Translations under genes and position numbers: made by a program | From: Multifurca ochricompacta | Lineage: Eukaryota; Basidiomycota; Agaricomycetes; Russulales; Russulaceae | Direction of reading: 5' to 3' | DNA: 64,000 nucleotides | NCBI GenBank assembly: GCA_022496185.1 | Contig: WTXG01000005.1 | Location: 1-64,000 of the forward strand | Shown here: piece after piece, positions 1 to 12,100 of the stretch | Position numbering within the stretch: the stretch's first letter is position 1 | Layout of the letters: each line of letters opens with the position of its first letter | The notes under the pieces: model-generated | Databases searched by the model: none | Told to the model about the DNA's origin: nothing | The model's input: only the letters and a program-made list of their open reading frames with translations

Positions 1-512
1 TACCCTACAAAGGCAACGGATACTTATGCCAGAGATTAAGACTATATCTACTATGTATAGACTATAGTAGTGCAGCCTACTTGTATTGAGCCCAGTGTCA
101 TGGGAGTGGACTACCCATGCCTTGTTCTAGACCCTAAACTCCACATGCAGGTCACTAAACCCAGCTTACAGATAGAGCCAAGCATTGGCTGGACTTAAAG
201 CCACAAGCTTCTGGCTATAGGCCTACTAAGACTATCTATGGGATGAAAACCCCAGCTACAACTATGAAATTACTAATACCTAGTGCGCACTCAGGAGCTT
301 AAGGTGTTTCACTGCTTAGGGTCCCTCATCACCTTTTGCAAGAACCCCAAAGGGCTAGCCAAACAGATCAGGATGAGCAGCAAGCTGTCTCATCCTGTGG
401 GGTGTTAAGGTGCACAGACAGTAAATAAGAAGCTCACTGGAAGAAAGCAGTGGGAAAGACTTTGAAGCTTTTTGTGAGCTTGATGTGCTAAGAGCGAGTT
501 GGGTGCGGTTAT
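1..512 (-). mobile_element. Copia relic, minus strand: leader segment (piece 1)
   Basis: Read on the minus strand, this stretch resembles the untranslated leader of the plus-strand Copia at about 1,080-1,565: the same order of words is present, with many differences, so the two form a diverged inverted repeat. It is the distal leader part of an older Copia element whose LTR lies at 21,789-22,298; its gag, pol and other LTR would lie left of the window. The last five bases (508-512, GTTAT) are the target duplicated by insertion of the plus-strand Copia. No coding sequence was seen in it. Confidence 0.75.
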
Positions 513-1010
513 TGTTGAACACAGAAGATGTTCGGTGATGCTTCAGGCATCAGGTGATTAGATTAGCTACTTTGTAGATTAGATTAGATACCGGAGTCTC
601 GGACTTTTTACATTATCATTATTACTTTTTTCTCACATTCCACAGTAGCTGACTGATGCACCATGTAACATGTGATTTCTGTATTGGCCAATGGCCTTTA
701 TCTCTCTTGTTTATTGTTTGGACTCTGTCTGGCACTTGTGGACTTATTCCCAGTGCACAGACCATCCCTTCAAGGGTATATAAGGGTGTCTGTTTCGTCT
801 CTTCCACTTCAGAGTTCTTCTAACCTCTGAAGTGTAAGTGCCTTCTATACTATCTACTTAACTATTAGACTAACGTTCTTACATAGAACTTTCTTTGTCT
901 AGGTCAGTAGTATAGTAAATAGAGTTCTTCTAACCTCTGAAGTAACTTTCTTTGTCTAGCCTAACCTGCTAACCTTACAGTCAGTATGCTGCGCACATGC
1001 CTGTTTCACA
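513..1010 (+). repeat. Copia 5' LTR
   Basis: Starts TGTTGAAC and ends TTTCACA. A TATATAA box lies at 777-783, and two copies of a short word (agagttcttctaacctctga) occur downstream of it. The LTR is followed directly by the primer-binding site. The short minus-strand ORF inside it recurs in the 3' LTR and is not treated as a gene. Confidence 0.93.
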
Positions 1011-1022
1011 GGTTATGGGCCC
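1011..1022 (+). promoter_or_regulatory. Copia primer-binding site, matches initiator tRNA-Met anticodon arm
   Basis: The twelve bases GGTTATGGGCCC directly after the LTR are complementary to GGGCCCAUAACC, the anticodon stem-loop of eukaryotic initiator tRNA-Met. Priming from an internal half-tRNA fragment is established for Drosophila copia. The same motif lies next to the minus-strand LTR at 21,777-21,788. Confidence 0.75.
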
Positions 1023-1859
1023 TGAGCACGCTTAACTGATCTGTCTATTTCTTTCTTTTGATCAGTCCAACACTTTCTTCAAAGCTCACCGCTTCAAGAC
1101 TTCGTCTTTCCCAATCAACAGTCACAGTGAGCTTCAATTTCTTTTTCTTGCCCTTAACTGTCCACAAGGTGGTGCGCTTCATGTGCCCACCTTGATCTGT
1201 CTGGCTAGTCCCTCAGGGGATTCTTGCAAGAGGTGACGAGGGACCCTAAGCGGGTGAAACACCTTAAGCTCCTCATGTGCGCTCTAAGTAAATAGTATTC
1301 ATAGTTGTAGCTGGGTTTTCGTCCCATCCATAGACTTAGTAGGCCACTTGCCCAGAAGGCTTGGGGCTATAGGTTCAGTCAATGCTTGGCTCGATCCGTA
1401 AGCCGGGTTTAGCGACCCGCTGGTAGAGTTTAGGGTCTAGAACAAGGCATGGGTAGTCACTCCCATGACGCTTGGGCTCGATACAAGTAGGCTTGAACTA
1501 CTATAGTATTTACACAGTAGCTAGAGGGTTTTGTCTCTGGGCAGAAGTACCCGCTGCTTTCATTGGGGGTTCGCCCCAACCAGAGGAAACCTAATAGTCT
1601 ACTATAGTCATGGCCCCAATCATCTAGGGCTTAATCATGGACTCCACCACCAGCACTAGAGGAAGGGATCTATACCCTTTGTCTCTAGTGGAACTTGCGG
1701 TTGGCTCCTCCATGACATGACTCCCCATCTATTTACACAACGTCCCCCTGATGTGGGCTTAGGACTTGTTGTAGATGGCGCTAGATAGCCTACTATACTA
1801 CTTAGAAGTCGCACATCAGAGGCAGGACTTTTTTAAGTTCTGAAGCATAGCGCCACAGA
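1023..1859 (+). other. Copia 5' leader, non-coding
   Basis: This is untranslated sequence between the primer-binding site and gag, about 840 bp long. No convincing ORF was seen. The part from about 1,080 to 1,565 is matched in inverted orientation by window positions 1-512. Confidence 0.7.
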
Positions 1860-4800
1860 TTGGACGGGCCCTCTTCAATGAGACCTGGACAACTGGTTCT
1901 AACTGCTCCTTGGAACCAGGATCAACCTTTTTTTAAATCATCTCAAAATGTCTTCTATCGTCTTCCCCCCACCTTCAAGTTTGACAAGCTCGATGGCTCC
2001 AACTGGCAGCAGTGGTCAGTATCTTTTACTGCCCTGCTGAGGATCAATGGGATGAAGAGGCACATCACGCATGATGCCCTGAATTCCTGAATGCTCCCAA
2101 GCCAGAGGATGGAGAAAAGGATGATGACTACGCCAAGCGCTTTGCGCTTTGGTCTGAGCCTATGTACCTGGAATGGAACAGGGTGGAGGAAGTCCTCATG
2201 GGAGTTCTGGTGATGGTCACATCACCGGAAACATACTCCCAGATTGCCTCTGACAGAACTTATCCTTCTGTCAATGCCAAATATGAGCGTTTGGAATCGC
2301 TCTATGGCTCAGTAGGTAGCATGGCCACCTACAACTTGTGGTGTTCTGTGTCCTCTTTCTGCTTGGAAGAGGGCAAACAATTCAGACCCCAGTTGCAGCG
2401 TGTGTTGGATGTGAGGAGTACTCTCAAGGAAAATGGGATGGAGATCTCTGATCTCCAGTTGAGCTTTATATTGCTCCAATCCCTACCTCCATCCTACAAT
2501 GCCATTGCTGGCTCTATCCTGGCGTCAGGTCCTCCTGACCGCCTTTCCCCTCAGGACCTTGTTCAAAGGTTCCTAAATGAGGAAAGCCGACTTGCCGGCC
2601 CCGCAGGAAGTGGTGTTGGGGCTGCCCTTAACAAGGCAGCCCATGTCAACAAAATTAAAAATAAAAAACAAGTAACTTTCACGCCACAACCTGCAGGTGC
2701 ATCATCGTCCAATGATGTCACCTGCTTCTACTGCCAGAAGCCGGGCCACAAGGCTAATGAATGTGGCAGAGGAAACAGGACAGAGCCAATGCTGATGCAG
2801 GCAAAAAGGGCAACAAGAGGAAGGGGCAAGGCCCCAGTGTACAAATAACTCCACACAATAGCTACTGTAGTTAATGGTAGTGGCAGAATACAGGAGGTGC
2901 ATGAGACACCTCGCATTTCACTTTATATGATGACCAACATACGCAAGAAGTCGATGATGGCAGCAACCCTTGGATGATGGATAGCGAGCCACCACTCATT
3001 TTACACCATACTAGATGATTTCTCTGAGTATTACCCTCACAAGGGCACTCGGTGACAATAGGTGATGGATCCGTAGTCCAAGTCGAAGGAACAGGCAAAG
3101 TCATACTCAAACTCGAAATAATTATGAGTTAGAGTTAAATAATGTCTTTTACATGCCTGGCAGTGAGAGAATACTGTCGACAAGCTGCATCACAGACAAA
3201 GGCGGTTCAGTGGAGTTCTCTCCATCTGAGGTCATAATAAAGTACAATAATGCAATTATAGCGGAAGGTGTCAAGGCTATGGGACTCTATTGGGTCTTTG
3301 GGAAAACTATGCAGAATCTAAATACTGCTTCCCACAAATCTGCATCAAGTAGCCTTGATACCTGGCATTTGCGCATGGGTCATATGTCAAAGAGGCCCTC
3401 AAAAGACATGCTCCTAAGGCTGTAAAAGGCCTTAGTATTGATAATAGCCAAGTGGAAGACAAGCCGTGTTATGGCTGTGAAATGGGAAAATCACACCGTC
3501 TTCCATTCCCTCCCTCTCAAAAGAGAGCTTCAGCACCCTTGGAGTCATTCATAGTGACTAGTTGGTCCTTTGCAATGTACTTCAATTCAAGGGAACCTAT
3601 ACTTCGCCACTTTCATAGACGACTTTAGCAGAACAGCTTAGTTGTTGCTATGAAAGCAAAAAGTGATTTTACATCGGTCTTCTGTAACATTAAGGCATTC
3701 TTGGAAAATAAAACAGACAAGAAAATAAAGACCTTACACACAGACCGAGGTGGCGAATTTGTCAATAGGGAGCTGAAGTCAATACTTGAGCAGGCTGGCA
3801 TAGAGCATAAATTGACAATGCCATATTCCCCACAACAGAAGGAAGGGCTGAAAGGTTCAACAGAACCATATGGAAAAGGCCACCAGTATGCTGCATCATG
3901 CTGGTCTTTCCCTTGGTTTCTGGGAATGTGCAGTGCGAACAGCCTGTCACATATACAATAGAATGCCTATCCGCTCTAATAAGTGGAGGACACCGCTTGA
4001 GCTTCTGGATGGGGACATTCCAGATGTCTCTTACTTTAAAATATTTGGCTGCTTAGCCTATTATACTGTCCCAGAGGACAAAAGACGTAAACTGGATCAC
4101 AAAGCCAGGGAACAGTCTTTGTCGGGTATGCACCCCACTCTAAAGGATATCTTCTTTGGGATATGCATACTCGATCCTTCGTATTGTCAAGAGATGTGAC
4201 ATTTGATGAAGGTCCTTCCCATCCAACCTTGCAAGGACAGCAAGGGAAACAAAAGGAAAAGTACGCCTTTTGTCTTAGAAGTTGAGAGGCCTGTCCAGCC
4301 TCAACCAGCAATAGCCACAGTTCCTCAGGCTCCTGAAGAAAGGAGCCGAGGTTGAGGAACAGGAGGTAGTGGAACCTCCTCAATAAATCCTGAGCCTACC
4401 ACACCCGAAAATGAGACACATGAATAACCATCTATCAGACACCTCCTCCCAAATCATGGAACCATCTGAACTCCCCCAGAGAACCCGTGCCAAAAGACAA
4501 TCAAAAAGAATGTTGGCAAATTTCCCAACCAGTATTTACTAGGGAAAGTCCACGCTCTCAGCAACGTGACAGGGCTGTGCAGGAAGATTTAGATCTTGAT
4601 ACTGCCCGTCCCAACGTTCACGTCGAATGAATCCTCGATTCTATAATGAGGATAATGCTGAGTTTGTGCAGGGTTCTTCCAGACTTGGGCACATGGAATT
4701 GCTAAATGCCGCAGGAGTCTCCTATAGAGATCCCCTGACTTTTCAGGAGGCAATGCAGTCTGACAATGCCAGTGAATGGCTTGAGGCATGTAAATATGAG

Positions 4801-6264
4801 ATTGATGCCTTAGATAAACTTAATGTGTGGCGCCTTGAGGATCTTCCTAAAGGAAGAAAGGCGGTAAATCAAAATGGGTTTTTAAGCTGAAACCGGATGG
4901 ACGGTTTCGTGCTAGGCTCGTGGCAAAAGGATTCACTCAATAGAAGGAGTGGACTTCGATGAAACATTCTCTCCAGTCGCCAGATTTGAGTCATTAAGAC
5001 TACTACTAGCATTAGCTACGCTAGAGGATTGGGAAATCCACCAGATGGATGTCAAATCGGCATTCCTACATGGCGATCTGGATGAAGAATATATATGGAG
5101 CAACCAGTTGGTTTCATCGTTGCTGGTCAAGAATCCAAAGTTTGTAGGTTACAAAAAGCATTATATGGCCTCAAACAAGCATCCCGAGCATGGAATCTAC
5201 AATTCCATGCAGTTCTTAATGAACTGGGCTTTACTCGGACGTACTCTGATGCAGGAGTATATGTGTTTCATCAAAAGGAAGGGGTGATTCACTTTATGTC
5301 ATTCTTTATGTAGATGACATTACTATACTTGGGTCTTCCAATGATAAGATAACGTGGCTGAAGTCAGCTCTATCTAATCGATATGAGATGACTGACTTGG
5401 GAGAAATCCAGTCATACCTTGGAGTTAACATCACCAGGGATCGTCCTAACAGGACACTGGAGATTGACCAAGCAGCCTACGTTTTATCTATTATTGAGAA
5501 GTTTGGGATGAGGGATTCCAACCGAGTATATACTCCTTTCCCTCTGGCGCTGATGTACATCTGGTCAAATTTGATGGCCAGCATCTACTTCTGATATAAA
5601 GAAGTATCAACAGTTGATGGGGTCTCTGCTATGGGTGCAGATTGGAAGCAGACCTGATATCAGTTTTGCTGTGGCGCGCCTTAGTCAATACGCTTCCAAC
5701 CCCTCTCAAGATCATATGCGACTTGCAAAGTATGTCTTAAAGTATCTTAATAGTACAAAAGACTGCAAGTTGCGGTATTCTGGAGGGAATGGGGAGAGTG
5801 GCCTTCATGGCTTTGCAGATTCCTCATGGGGAGATCAAGAGGACTGCCACTCTACCTCAGGCTACGTGTTTTTCCTGGCAAATGGTGCCATTTCATGGTG
5901 TTCCAGAAACAGAAAACAGTAGCACAGTCCACCACTGAGGCCGAATATATGAGCCTCTCTGAGGCTGCAAATCAGGCAGCGTGGTATAGGACTTTATGGA
6001 GGAATTAGGGTATGAGGTATCCTCCCCTATATTACTTCATTGTGACAATAAGGGTGCCATGGATTTGGCATTAAACCCAGTCACAGGAAGGCGGTCAAAG
6101 CATATTCTGATCAAGTACCATGCCATTAGGGGATACATTGAATCGCACGTAATTGAATAGTGCGCACCCCCACAGGTGAGATGCTGGCAGATGGCTTCAC
6201 TAAGTCTCTAGCAAGAGCATCGTTTGAAACCATGGTTAACGGACTTGGACTTATGCTGAAATGA
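1860..6264 (+). pseudogene. Copia gag-pol pseudogene
   Basis: The reading starts with a UBN2-type gag (about 1,860-2,848), broken near 2,090-2,160, with a CCHC knuckle CFYCQKPGHKANEC at about 2,723-2,764. The protease motif near 2,980 is frameshifted inside its D-S-G. A GAG-pre-integrase block with WHLRMGH lies at 3,364, an integrase zinc pair CYGC at 3,470, and integrase core HTDRGGEF near 3,736. Reverse transcriptase blocks QMDVKSAFLHGDL (5,045), YGLKQASRAW (5,164) and YVDD (about 5,310) follow, then RNase H with QSTTEAEYMSLSEAA (5,924). A stop at 6,158-6,160 interrupts the end, which otherwise reads on to 6,264. The reading changes frame many times, so the copy is dead as a protein source. 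Confidence 0.9.
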
Positions 6265-6515
6265 GGAGCTGGAATCTGGTGACTTTGTTCACCATTTTCA
6301 CTTTCCCACCATGCCATATGAGCACGTTCTCGACCTCGAGAGTGACGCAAGAGGTGTGTAGACTTGCATAAGCGAATCTACAACTCGTATGCAAAGCTCA
6401 CAAAGAGTTAGAGAAGTTGGATCTCTGGCTGGCGATATGCTCATTCAATTGTGATGGCAGTGTGCTCATCCAACTCATTTCCCATCCATGACCAGATGCC
6501 TTCAGCATGGAGGGA

Positions 6516-7016
6516 TGTTGAACACAGAAGATGTTCGGTGATGCTTCAGGCATCAGGTGATTAGATTAGCTACTTTGTAGATTAGATTAGATACCGGAGT
6601 CTCGGACTTTTTACATTATCATTATTACTTTCTTTCTCACATTCCGCAGTAGCTGACTGATGCACCATGTAACATGTGATTTCTGTATTGGCCAATGGCC
6701 TTTATCTCTCTTGTTTATTGTTTGGACTCTGTCTGGCACTTGTGGACTTATTCCCAGTGCACAGACCATCCCTTCAAGGGTATATAAGGGTGTCTGTTTC
6801 GTCTCTTCCACTTCAGAGTTCTTCTAACCTCTGAAGTGTAAGTGCCTTCTATACTATCTACTTAACTATTAGACTAACGTTCTTTACATAGAACTTTCTT
6901 TGTCTAGGTCAGTAGTATAGTAATATAGAGTTCTTCTAACCTCTGAAGTAACTTTCTTTGTCTAGCCTAACCCGCTAACCTTACAGTCAGTATGCTGCGC
7001 ACATGCCTGTTTCACA
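6516..7016 (+). repeat. Copia 3' LTR
   Basis: Preceded by a purine tract (atggaggga, 6,507-6,515) that fits the polypurine primer. It is nearly identical to the 5' LTR: I count two substitutions and three one-base indels. It ends at TTTCACA, followed by the target duplication GTTAT. Confidence 0.93.
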
Positions 7017-7059
7017 GTTATGAACAAAGGGAATAAAAACAGTCAGTATGAGCAGCAGG
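7017..7059 (-). mobile_element. Copia relic, minus strand: leader segment (piece 2)
   Basis: This short spacer lies between the plus-strand Copia and Gypsy-1. Read on the minus strand it joins the primer-binding site at 21,777-21,788 to the leader at 512-1, so it is the proximal leader of the older Copia. Its first five bases are the Copia target duplication, and its last five (GCAGG, 7,055-7,059) are the Gypsy-1 target duplication. Confidence 0.75.
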
Positions 7060-7644
7060 TGTTACAATTTTTACCCTCCCTCCCTGTCTTCTTCACCCTC
7101 CCCAACGACAACCCTTCTCTACTGCCCACTTTACACTTCCTGATCACGTCCCCATCCTGGGATCCTTCACGTGCCTTGCTTCCATCCCCGTGACTCGCTT
7201 TGTATCGGTTGACGGACTATGTACCTATGTTTGCCTTCTTATCTTGTTATCTCTTTATCTTTAAGACCAGACACTTACTTAGTACCCTATCAGAAGCCAG
7301 GCTTTACGCCCTCCGCTTCCGTATATTCGGGCCCACCTGACTCGTACTCCTTATCTCGTAGACGCCCACTCGATTACGTATATAAGTCCACTGTAGCTAC
7401 CTTGTAGACCTCAGACTCGACTTATTGAATACATTGGTGCTTGTCTTCTGGACATCCCTTTGAAAGCCTTGACTTGATCGTCTCAGTACTTCTGGTACTT
7501 TCCGCTCAACGGTGTCTTAGAGTACAGCCTCTTTGACCCTGACTCCTCCCGCTTAAACTCCAAGAGGTCTTATTGATCTCTTATCTGATCACAAACGAAC
7601 GCTGTCACACAAGTCGTGTGGAACGTCCCACACCAGGCGTAACA
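7060..7644 (+). repeat. Gypsy-1 5' LTR
   Basis: 585 bp, TGTTACAA to GCGTAACA. It differs from the 3' LTR at 12 positions with no indel by my reading, and each difference is CG against TG or CA. A TATATAA box lies at 7,379-7,385. The 62-residue ORF inside it recurs in the 3' LTR and is not treated as a gene. Confidence 0.95.
7379..7385 (+). promoter_or_regulatory. TATA box of Gypsy-1 LTR promoter
   Basis: TATATAA lies 34 bp upstream of the self-priming word at 7,413-7,423, which places the likely transcript start at that word. The match is by sequence only. Confidence 0.55.
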
Positions 7645-7646
7645 TC

Positions 7647-7657
7647 AAGTCGAGTCT
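7647..7657 (+). promoter_or_regulatory. Gypsy-1 self-priming primer-binding site
   Basis: AAGTCGAGTCT, two bases after the 5' LTR, is a perfect 11-nt reverse complement of AGACTCGACTT at 7,413-7,423 in the LTR, at the predicted 5' end of the transcript. This is the arrangement of Tf1 of Schizosaccharomyces pombe, where the mRNA 5' end folds back to prime reverse transcription. No match to a tRNA 3' end was recognised. Confidence 0.7.
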
Positions 7658-7663
7658 CTCATC

Positions 7664-9174
7664 ATGGCTTCCAGCCACAGTCAGACCCTCTTTAAAGAAG
7701 AACTCATCGAACGCAGAGACGAGAATAATCTTTCACAACAAGTACTTGGCTCTGCCGCTTGGAAAGACTTTGAATCCGAGTTTGGATACTACGTCTATCA
7801 CGACGGAAGATACCAACCGGTAGAATACGACGACGAGAGAAGAGTTTGGTACCGTATCCGATATTCGGACAGTCGAAACTCTTGGGTCACTACAGGACCT
7901 GCTCCGCCTGAATTTGGATTAGGGCCATGGAGAGAAAATCCCCCACCCATTGTTACGGACTCTGAGCCAGAAGAGTACATAGAAGAAAATAGCGAAGAAG
8001 CACTGGTATTAGCGTCGACTACAGCCCCAGTTGCACCCGGAGTTGTCACGATCAGAGCTCCTGCTTTGACAACCCCCCAGATTTCCATACAGTCCACAGA
8101 CACCATCACCCCGTTTACCAGAACATGTCCACAATCGCCGCCCAACTTCCAGACCCAGCTCCTCCTCCACCCCACCCCCAGCCATGCTGCCACCGAACAT
8201 TCCCCCACCATCAGGACATCTGTCAGGTGTACTGCCACAGACGTTTACAGGGGATCGATCACAAAGTAAAAAGTTTATGTTGGAGTTCACCACCTTCAAA
8301 AACTTCAACCATGACGTTCCCCAAATTATCAATCCTTTCCAACGTGCCAACCTCTTCCTATCGCTGATCCGAGGGGAGGCTGTAGACGATTGGACCATGG
8401 AGCAGCTGGAGTGGCTAAACGAACAAATTGAGAGTGGGCGTCGCACCACTAGCGAGGGCTTTGGGAAACCATTGCCCAGCGGTTTAAAGATGCATACACG
8501 GATGGGCAGGCCAAGCAGAAGGCAGCCCAGGAGTTGAAAGCTCTAAAAATGGAAAAAGGAGAACTAGACGCCTATGTGGCAAAGTTCAGAAGTTTGGCCA
8601 ACAGAGCGGGTTATGACACAGATGAAGAGGCAATGCTGGACCTCTTCTCCCAGGGGTTGCCTAACCCCCTGGTAAAGAATATTATCCAGTTCCACCATCC
8701 CAATGACTGGGATACATGGGTCGACGCTGCCCGACAACAGCAGCAAGATTACCTCGACTTCCAGACCTGCTTCGGAGTTGACACCAGGAAGGGAAAGACC
8801 TGCGACCAATGGAAGGCCGCCTTTGGGATTAAACCCACACACACCGGTCAGAGGGATCCGAACGCAATGGATACCTCTGCTGACAGAACCAGGGCGCAAG
8901 TCGCCCTTACAGAAGATGAGAGGCAAACGTTGATGAAGGAAGGATGGTGCTTTGCTGCAAAGCACAAGGGCATATGTCAAGGGAATGCCCGAAGAAGGGA
9001 GTATGTGCGGCAGAAGCGACTGTTACACCTGTCCGCAACAACCCACCAACTGTCGACAAAAAGACGCTGACGAAGGAGGAAAAGGCGCAAGAAATATGGG
9101 CCAACATGATGAAGGAAAGTGAAGAAGTGCGAGCTATCCTAGTGGAAAAGGCATTTGCAAAAAAGGATTTTTGA
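7664..9174 (+). pseudogene. Gypsy-1 gag, frameshifted
   Basis: The gag reading runs through at least four frame segments: 7,664-8,269, 8,184-8,537, 8,534-9,070, and a last one ending at the TGA at 9,172-9,174. The N-terminal part starts MASSHSQT; the middle part resembles retrotransposon gag capsid sequence (AYVAKFRSLANRAGY, LFSQGLP). A zinc knuckle (CKAQGHMSREC) near 8,955-8,985 is itself disrupted by a one-base change. The ATG at 7,664 is the first after the primer-binding site. An A AAA AAG heptamer at 9,159-9,165 precedes the stop and fits a -1 ribosomal frameshift into pol. Confidence 0.85.
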
Positions 9175-12100
9175 CTGGCTCTACCCCATCGGCCTGGGCG
9201 CAAGCATTACATGTAACCTCTGTGTATACTAGTCGCTTCAAATCTTTGAAAATACCAGTACATTTCGAGACTACACAGAGGACGGCCGACCGTGACATCC
9301 TGATCGACTCAGGAGCCACCGACAACTTTATTAGCCCACGAATGGCGAGAACCATGGGATTAGGGATGCTGGCACTCCCTCAGGAAAAGAACATCTGGAA
9401 TATTGATGGAACTGCCAACCGAGCGGGAAAAATCACACATTACACTGACCTTAGTGTCCAAGTAGGGGAGAAGACGAAAGTCATACGCTTCCTGGTCACC
9501 AATCTAGGTGAAGAAGATTTAGTTCTGGGATATCCCTGGCTCGCTGCATTCGAACCCAAGATCAACTGGAGCGATGCTACCATGGACAAAGATTCCTACC
9601 CCGTTCTTATCACGTCAATGGGGTATGACTATGTGGCTCGACACTCGGCGGTGCAAAGATAGAAGAAGAAGAGGAAGATCCAGGCTGTTGCTTCGCCACC
9701 AAAGCATCAGAACTTGCGCAGAAAGCGGTGGAAGGACATACAGAGAGGACCTTTGAAGAGGTAGTGCCCAGAGAATACCACCGGCACTGGAAGGTGTTCT
9801 CAGAGGAGGAATCGCAACGTTTTCCCCCTGCGAGACCGTGGGACCACGCCATGATTTCACACCTGATACTCCAGCAGCAATCGACTGTAAAATCTACCCA
9901 CTGTCCCAGGCAGAACAAGCAGCACTCACAACCTTCCTCGAGGAACACCTTGCCAAGGGGTATATTCGTCCGTCAAAGTCACCATATGCGTCGCCATTCT
10001 TCTTCATCAAGAAGAAAGATGGCAAACTTTGACCTGTACAAGACTACCGACGGATAAATGCCCATACCGTGAAGAACGCCTACCCATTGCCACTCATATC
10101 AGAACTCATCGATACTATGCGGGACAAGTCCTTATTCTCCAAAATGGACGTCCGTTGGGGTTACAACAATATTCAGATCAAAGAGGGAGACCAATGTAAA
10201 GCAGCGTTTAAAACCAACCAAGGTCTCTTTGAGCCGAATGTCATGTTCTTCGGCCTTACCAACTCGCCCGCCACCTTTCAGTCTATGATGAACCACATCT
10301 TCTGCGACCTCATTCTTACTGGCGAAGTGGTAGTATACATGGATGACATACTAGTGGCTACTACAGACGACCTGACCCATCATCGAGAGCGGGTACATCA
10401 GGTGCTAGACATCCTACGCGAGCACGACCTGTACCTTAAACCGGCCAAATGCTTGTTCGAACAACAGAGCGTTGAGTATCTGGGAGTCATCCTAGAAGGA
10501 GGACGCGTACAGATGGACCCGATAAAAGTACAAGGAATCCGAGAATGGCCCATACCTACATGTGTCAAGGATGTGCGGTCCTTCATCGGGTTTTGCAATT
10601 TCTATCGACGATTTGTCAAGGGTTCTCAGGGATCGCCCAACCGCTAAATGGATTGTTAAAGAAGGATGTACCTTGGCATTGGGCAGGAGAACAACAGCGA
10701 GCCTTTGAACAGATCCGAGACATTGTCGGCTCAGAACCAGTCCTCTTACAGCCGGATCTGAAGAAGCCCTTTGAACTCGAAGTCGACGCATCCCACTTCA
10801 CTAATGGAGCTGTACTGAATCAAAGGGATAAAGCGGGACTACTTCACCCAGTTGCCTTCTATTTGGAAACATTCTCACCAGCGGAACGAAACTATGACAT
10901 CTGGGATAGGGAACTGCTTGCTATTGTGAAAGCACTACGACATTGGCGATCATACCTAGCGGGAACGCCTCACAAGACCATCATTCATACCGACCACTCC
11001 AACCTACTCTATTGGAAGGAACCCCACAAAATCAGCCGAAGGGTTGCGTGCGAAGTCTTAGAGCTGGAAGAATACAACTTCGTGTTGAAGCATATTGCAG
11101 GAAGTCGCAATGCACGTGCAGATGCCCTGTCAAGACGACCCGACTTTAGTAGTGGAAAAGAGGACAATAGTGATATCACGGTACTCCCAGAAGAGGTTTT
11201 CACAAAACAAGTGGTCGTAAGCCTCCATGACATGGACCTATGGGCACAAGTGTCACAAAATATGAATCAGCAGTTATGCCAATCCTGGGTAGAGGCCCAT
11301 AACCTGAAGCAAGTCGATGGCTTGTGGTGGAAAGACGGGGATCGTCTCGTTGTCACCGGTGGCGACAACATTAAGAGGGGGGTGATCCATTTTCACCACG
11401 ACCTCCCTTCTGCTGGACACCTGGGCATTGCTAATACATACGCTCTGGCCAAACGAGACTACTGGTGGCCAAACATGAAGAAGGACGTAGAAGATTATGT
11501 GAAAGGATGCACAGAGTGCCAAGCCAACAAAGTAAACACGCACCCGCACCCACCAGCACCATTCCCAATCACACCCACGACTTCACAACCCTTCCAAACC
11601 ATTGCCATGGACTTCATCGTGAAACTTCCCATGTCTAGAGGCTTTGACTCCATCTTAACCATCACCGATCACGACTGTTCCAAGGCAGCGTTGTTTATAC
11701 CTTGCAATGAATCCATCACAGCAGAGGGGGTGGCCAAACTCTACCTTGATCACGTCTATAGACATTACGGCCTCCCTGAAAAGATTATTTCAGACCGCGA
11801 CCCACGTTTCACCTCCGCGTTTGCCAAGGCACTCTGCAAGATCCTGGACATAACCCAGAACATCTCATCAGCCTATCACCCACAGACAGATGGACAATCG
11901 GAAAGGACAAACCAGTGGCTTGAGCAATATCTTCGGTTCTGGTGCAATGGACGACAGGATGACTGGGCTGATTGGCTAGCAACGGCTGAGTTCGCACATA
12001 ACTCCTGGCCCAACGGCACTACTAAGACCTCTCCATTCTCACTTATCATGGGATGGACACCGCGAACCACCTGGACCGGGAAGCCCACAAATGTGCCCTC

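Larger units (their letters stand above)
513..7016 (+). mobile_element. Full-length Ty1/Copia LTR retrotransposon, coding region decayed
   Basis: The ends are exact: TGTTGAAC at 513, TTTCACA at 7,016, and a 5-bp target duplication GTTAT at 508-512 and 7,017-7,021. The two LTRs are close to 500 bp and differ at only about five positions by my reading. Domain order is gag, zinc knuckle, protease, integrase, reverse transcriptase, RNase H, which is the Copia order. The coding region has many frame breaks, so this copy cannot make its own proteins. It sits in the leader of an older Copia relative of opposite orientation. Confidence 0.93.

Noticed and set aside
622..807. ORF on the minus strand of the Copia LTR, repeated at 6,611-6,811
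   Set aside because: It lies entirely in the LTR, runs against the element's transcript, and appears twice because the LTR is duplicated.
7219..7407. 62-residue hydrophobic ORF, repeated at 21,348-21,536
   Set aside because: It is inside the Gypsy-1 LTR promoter region upstream of the likely transcript start; duplicated LTR sequence, not a gene.
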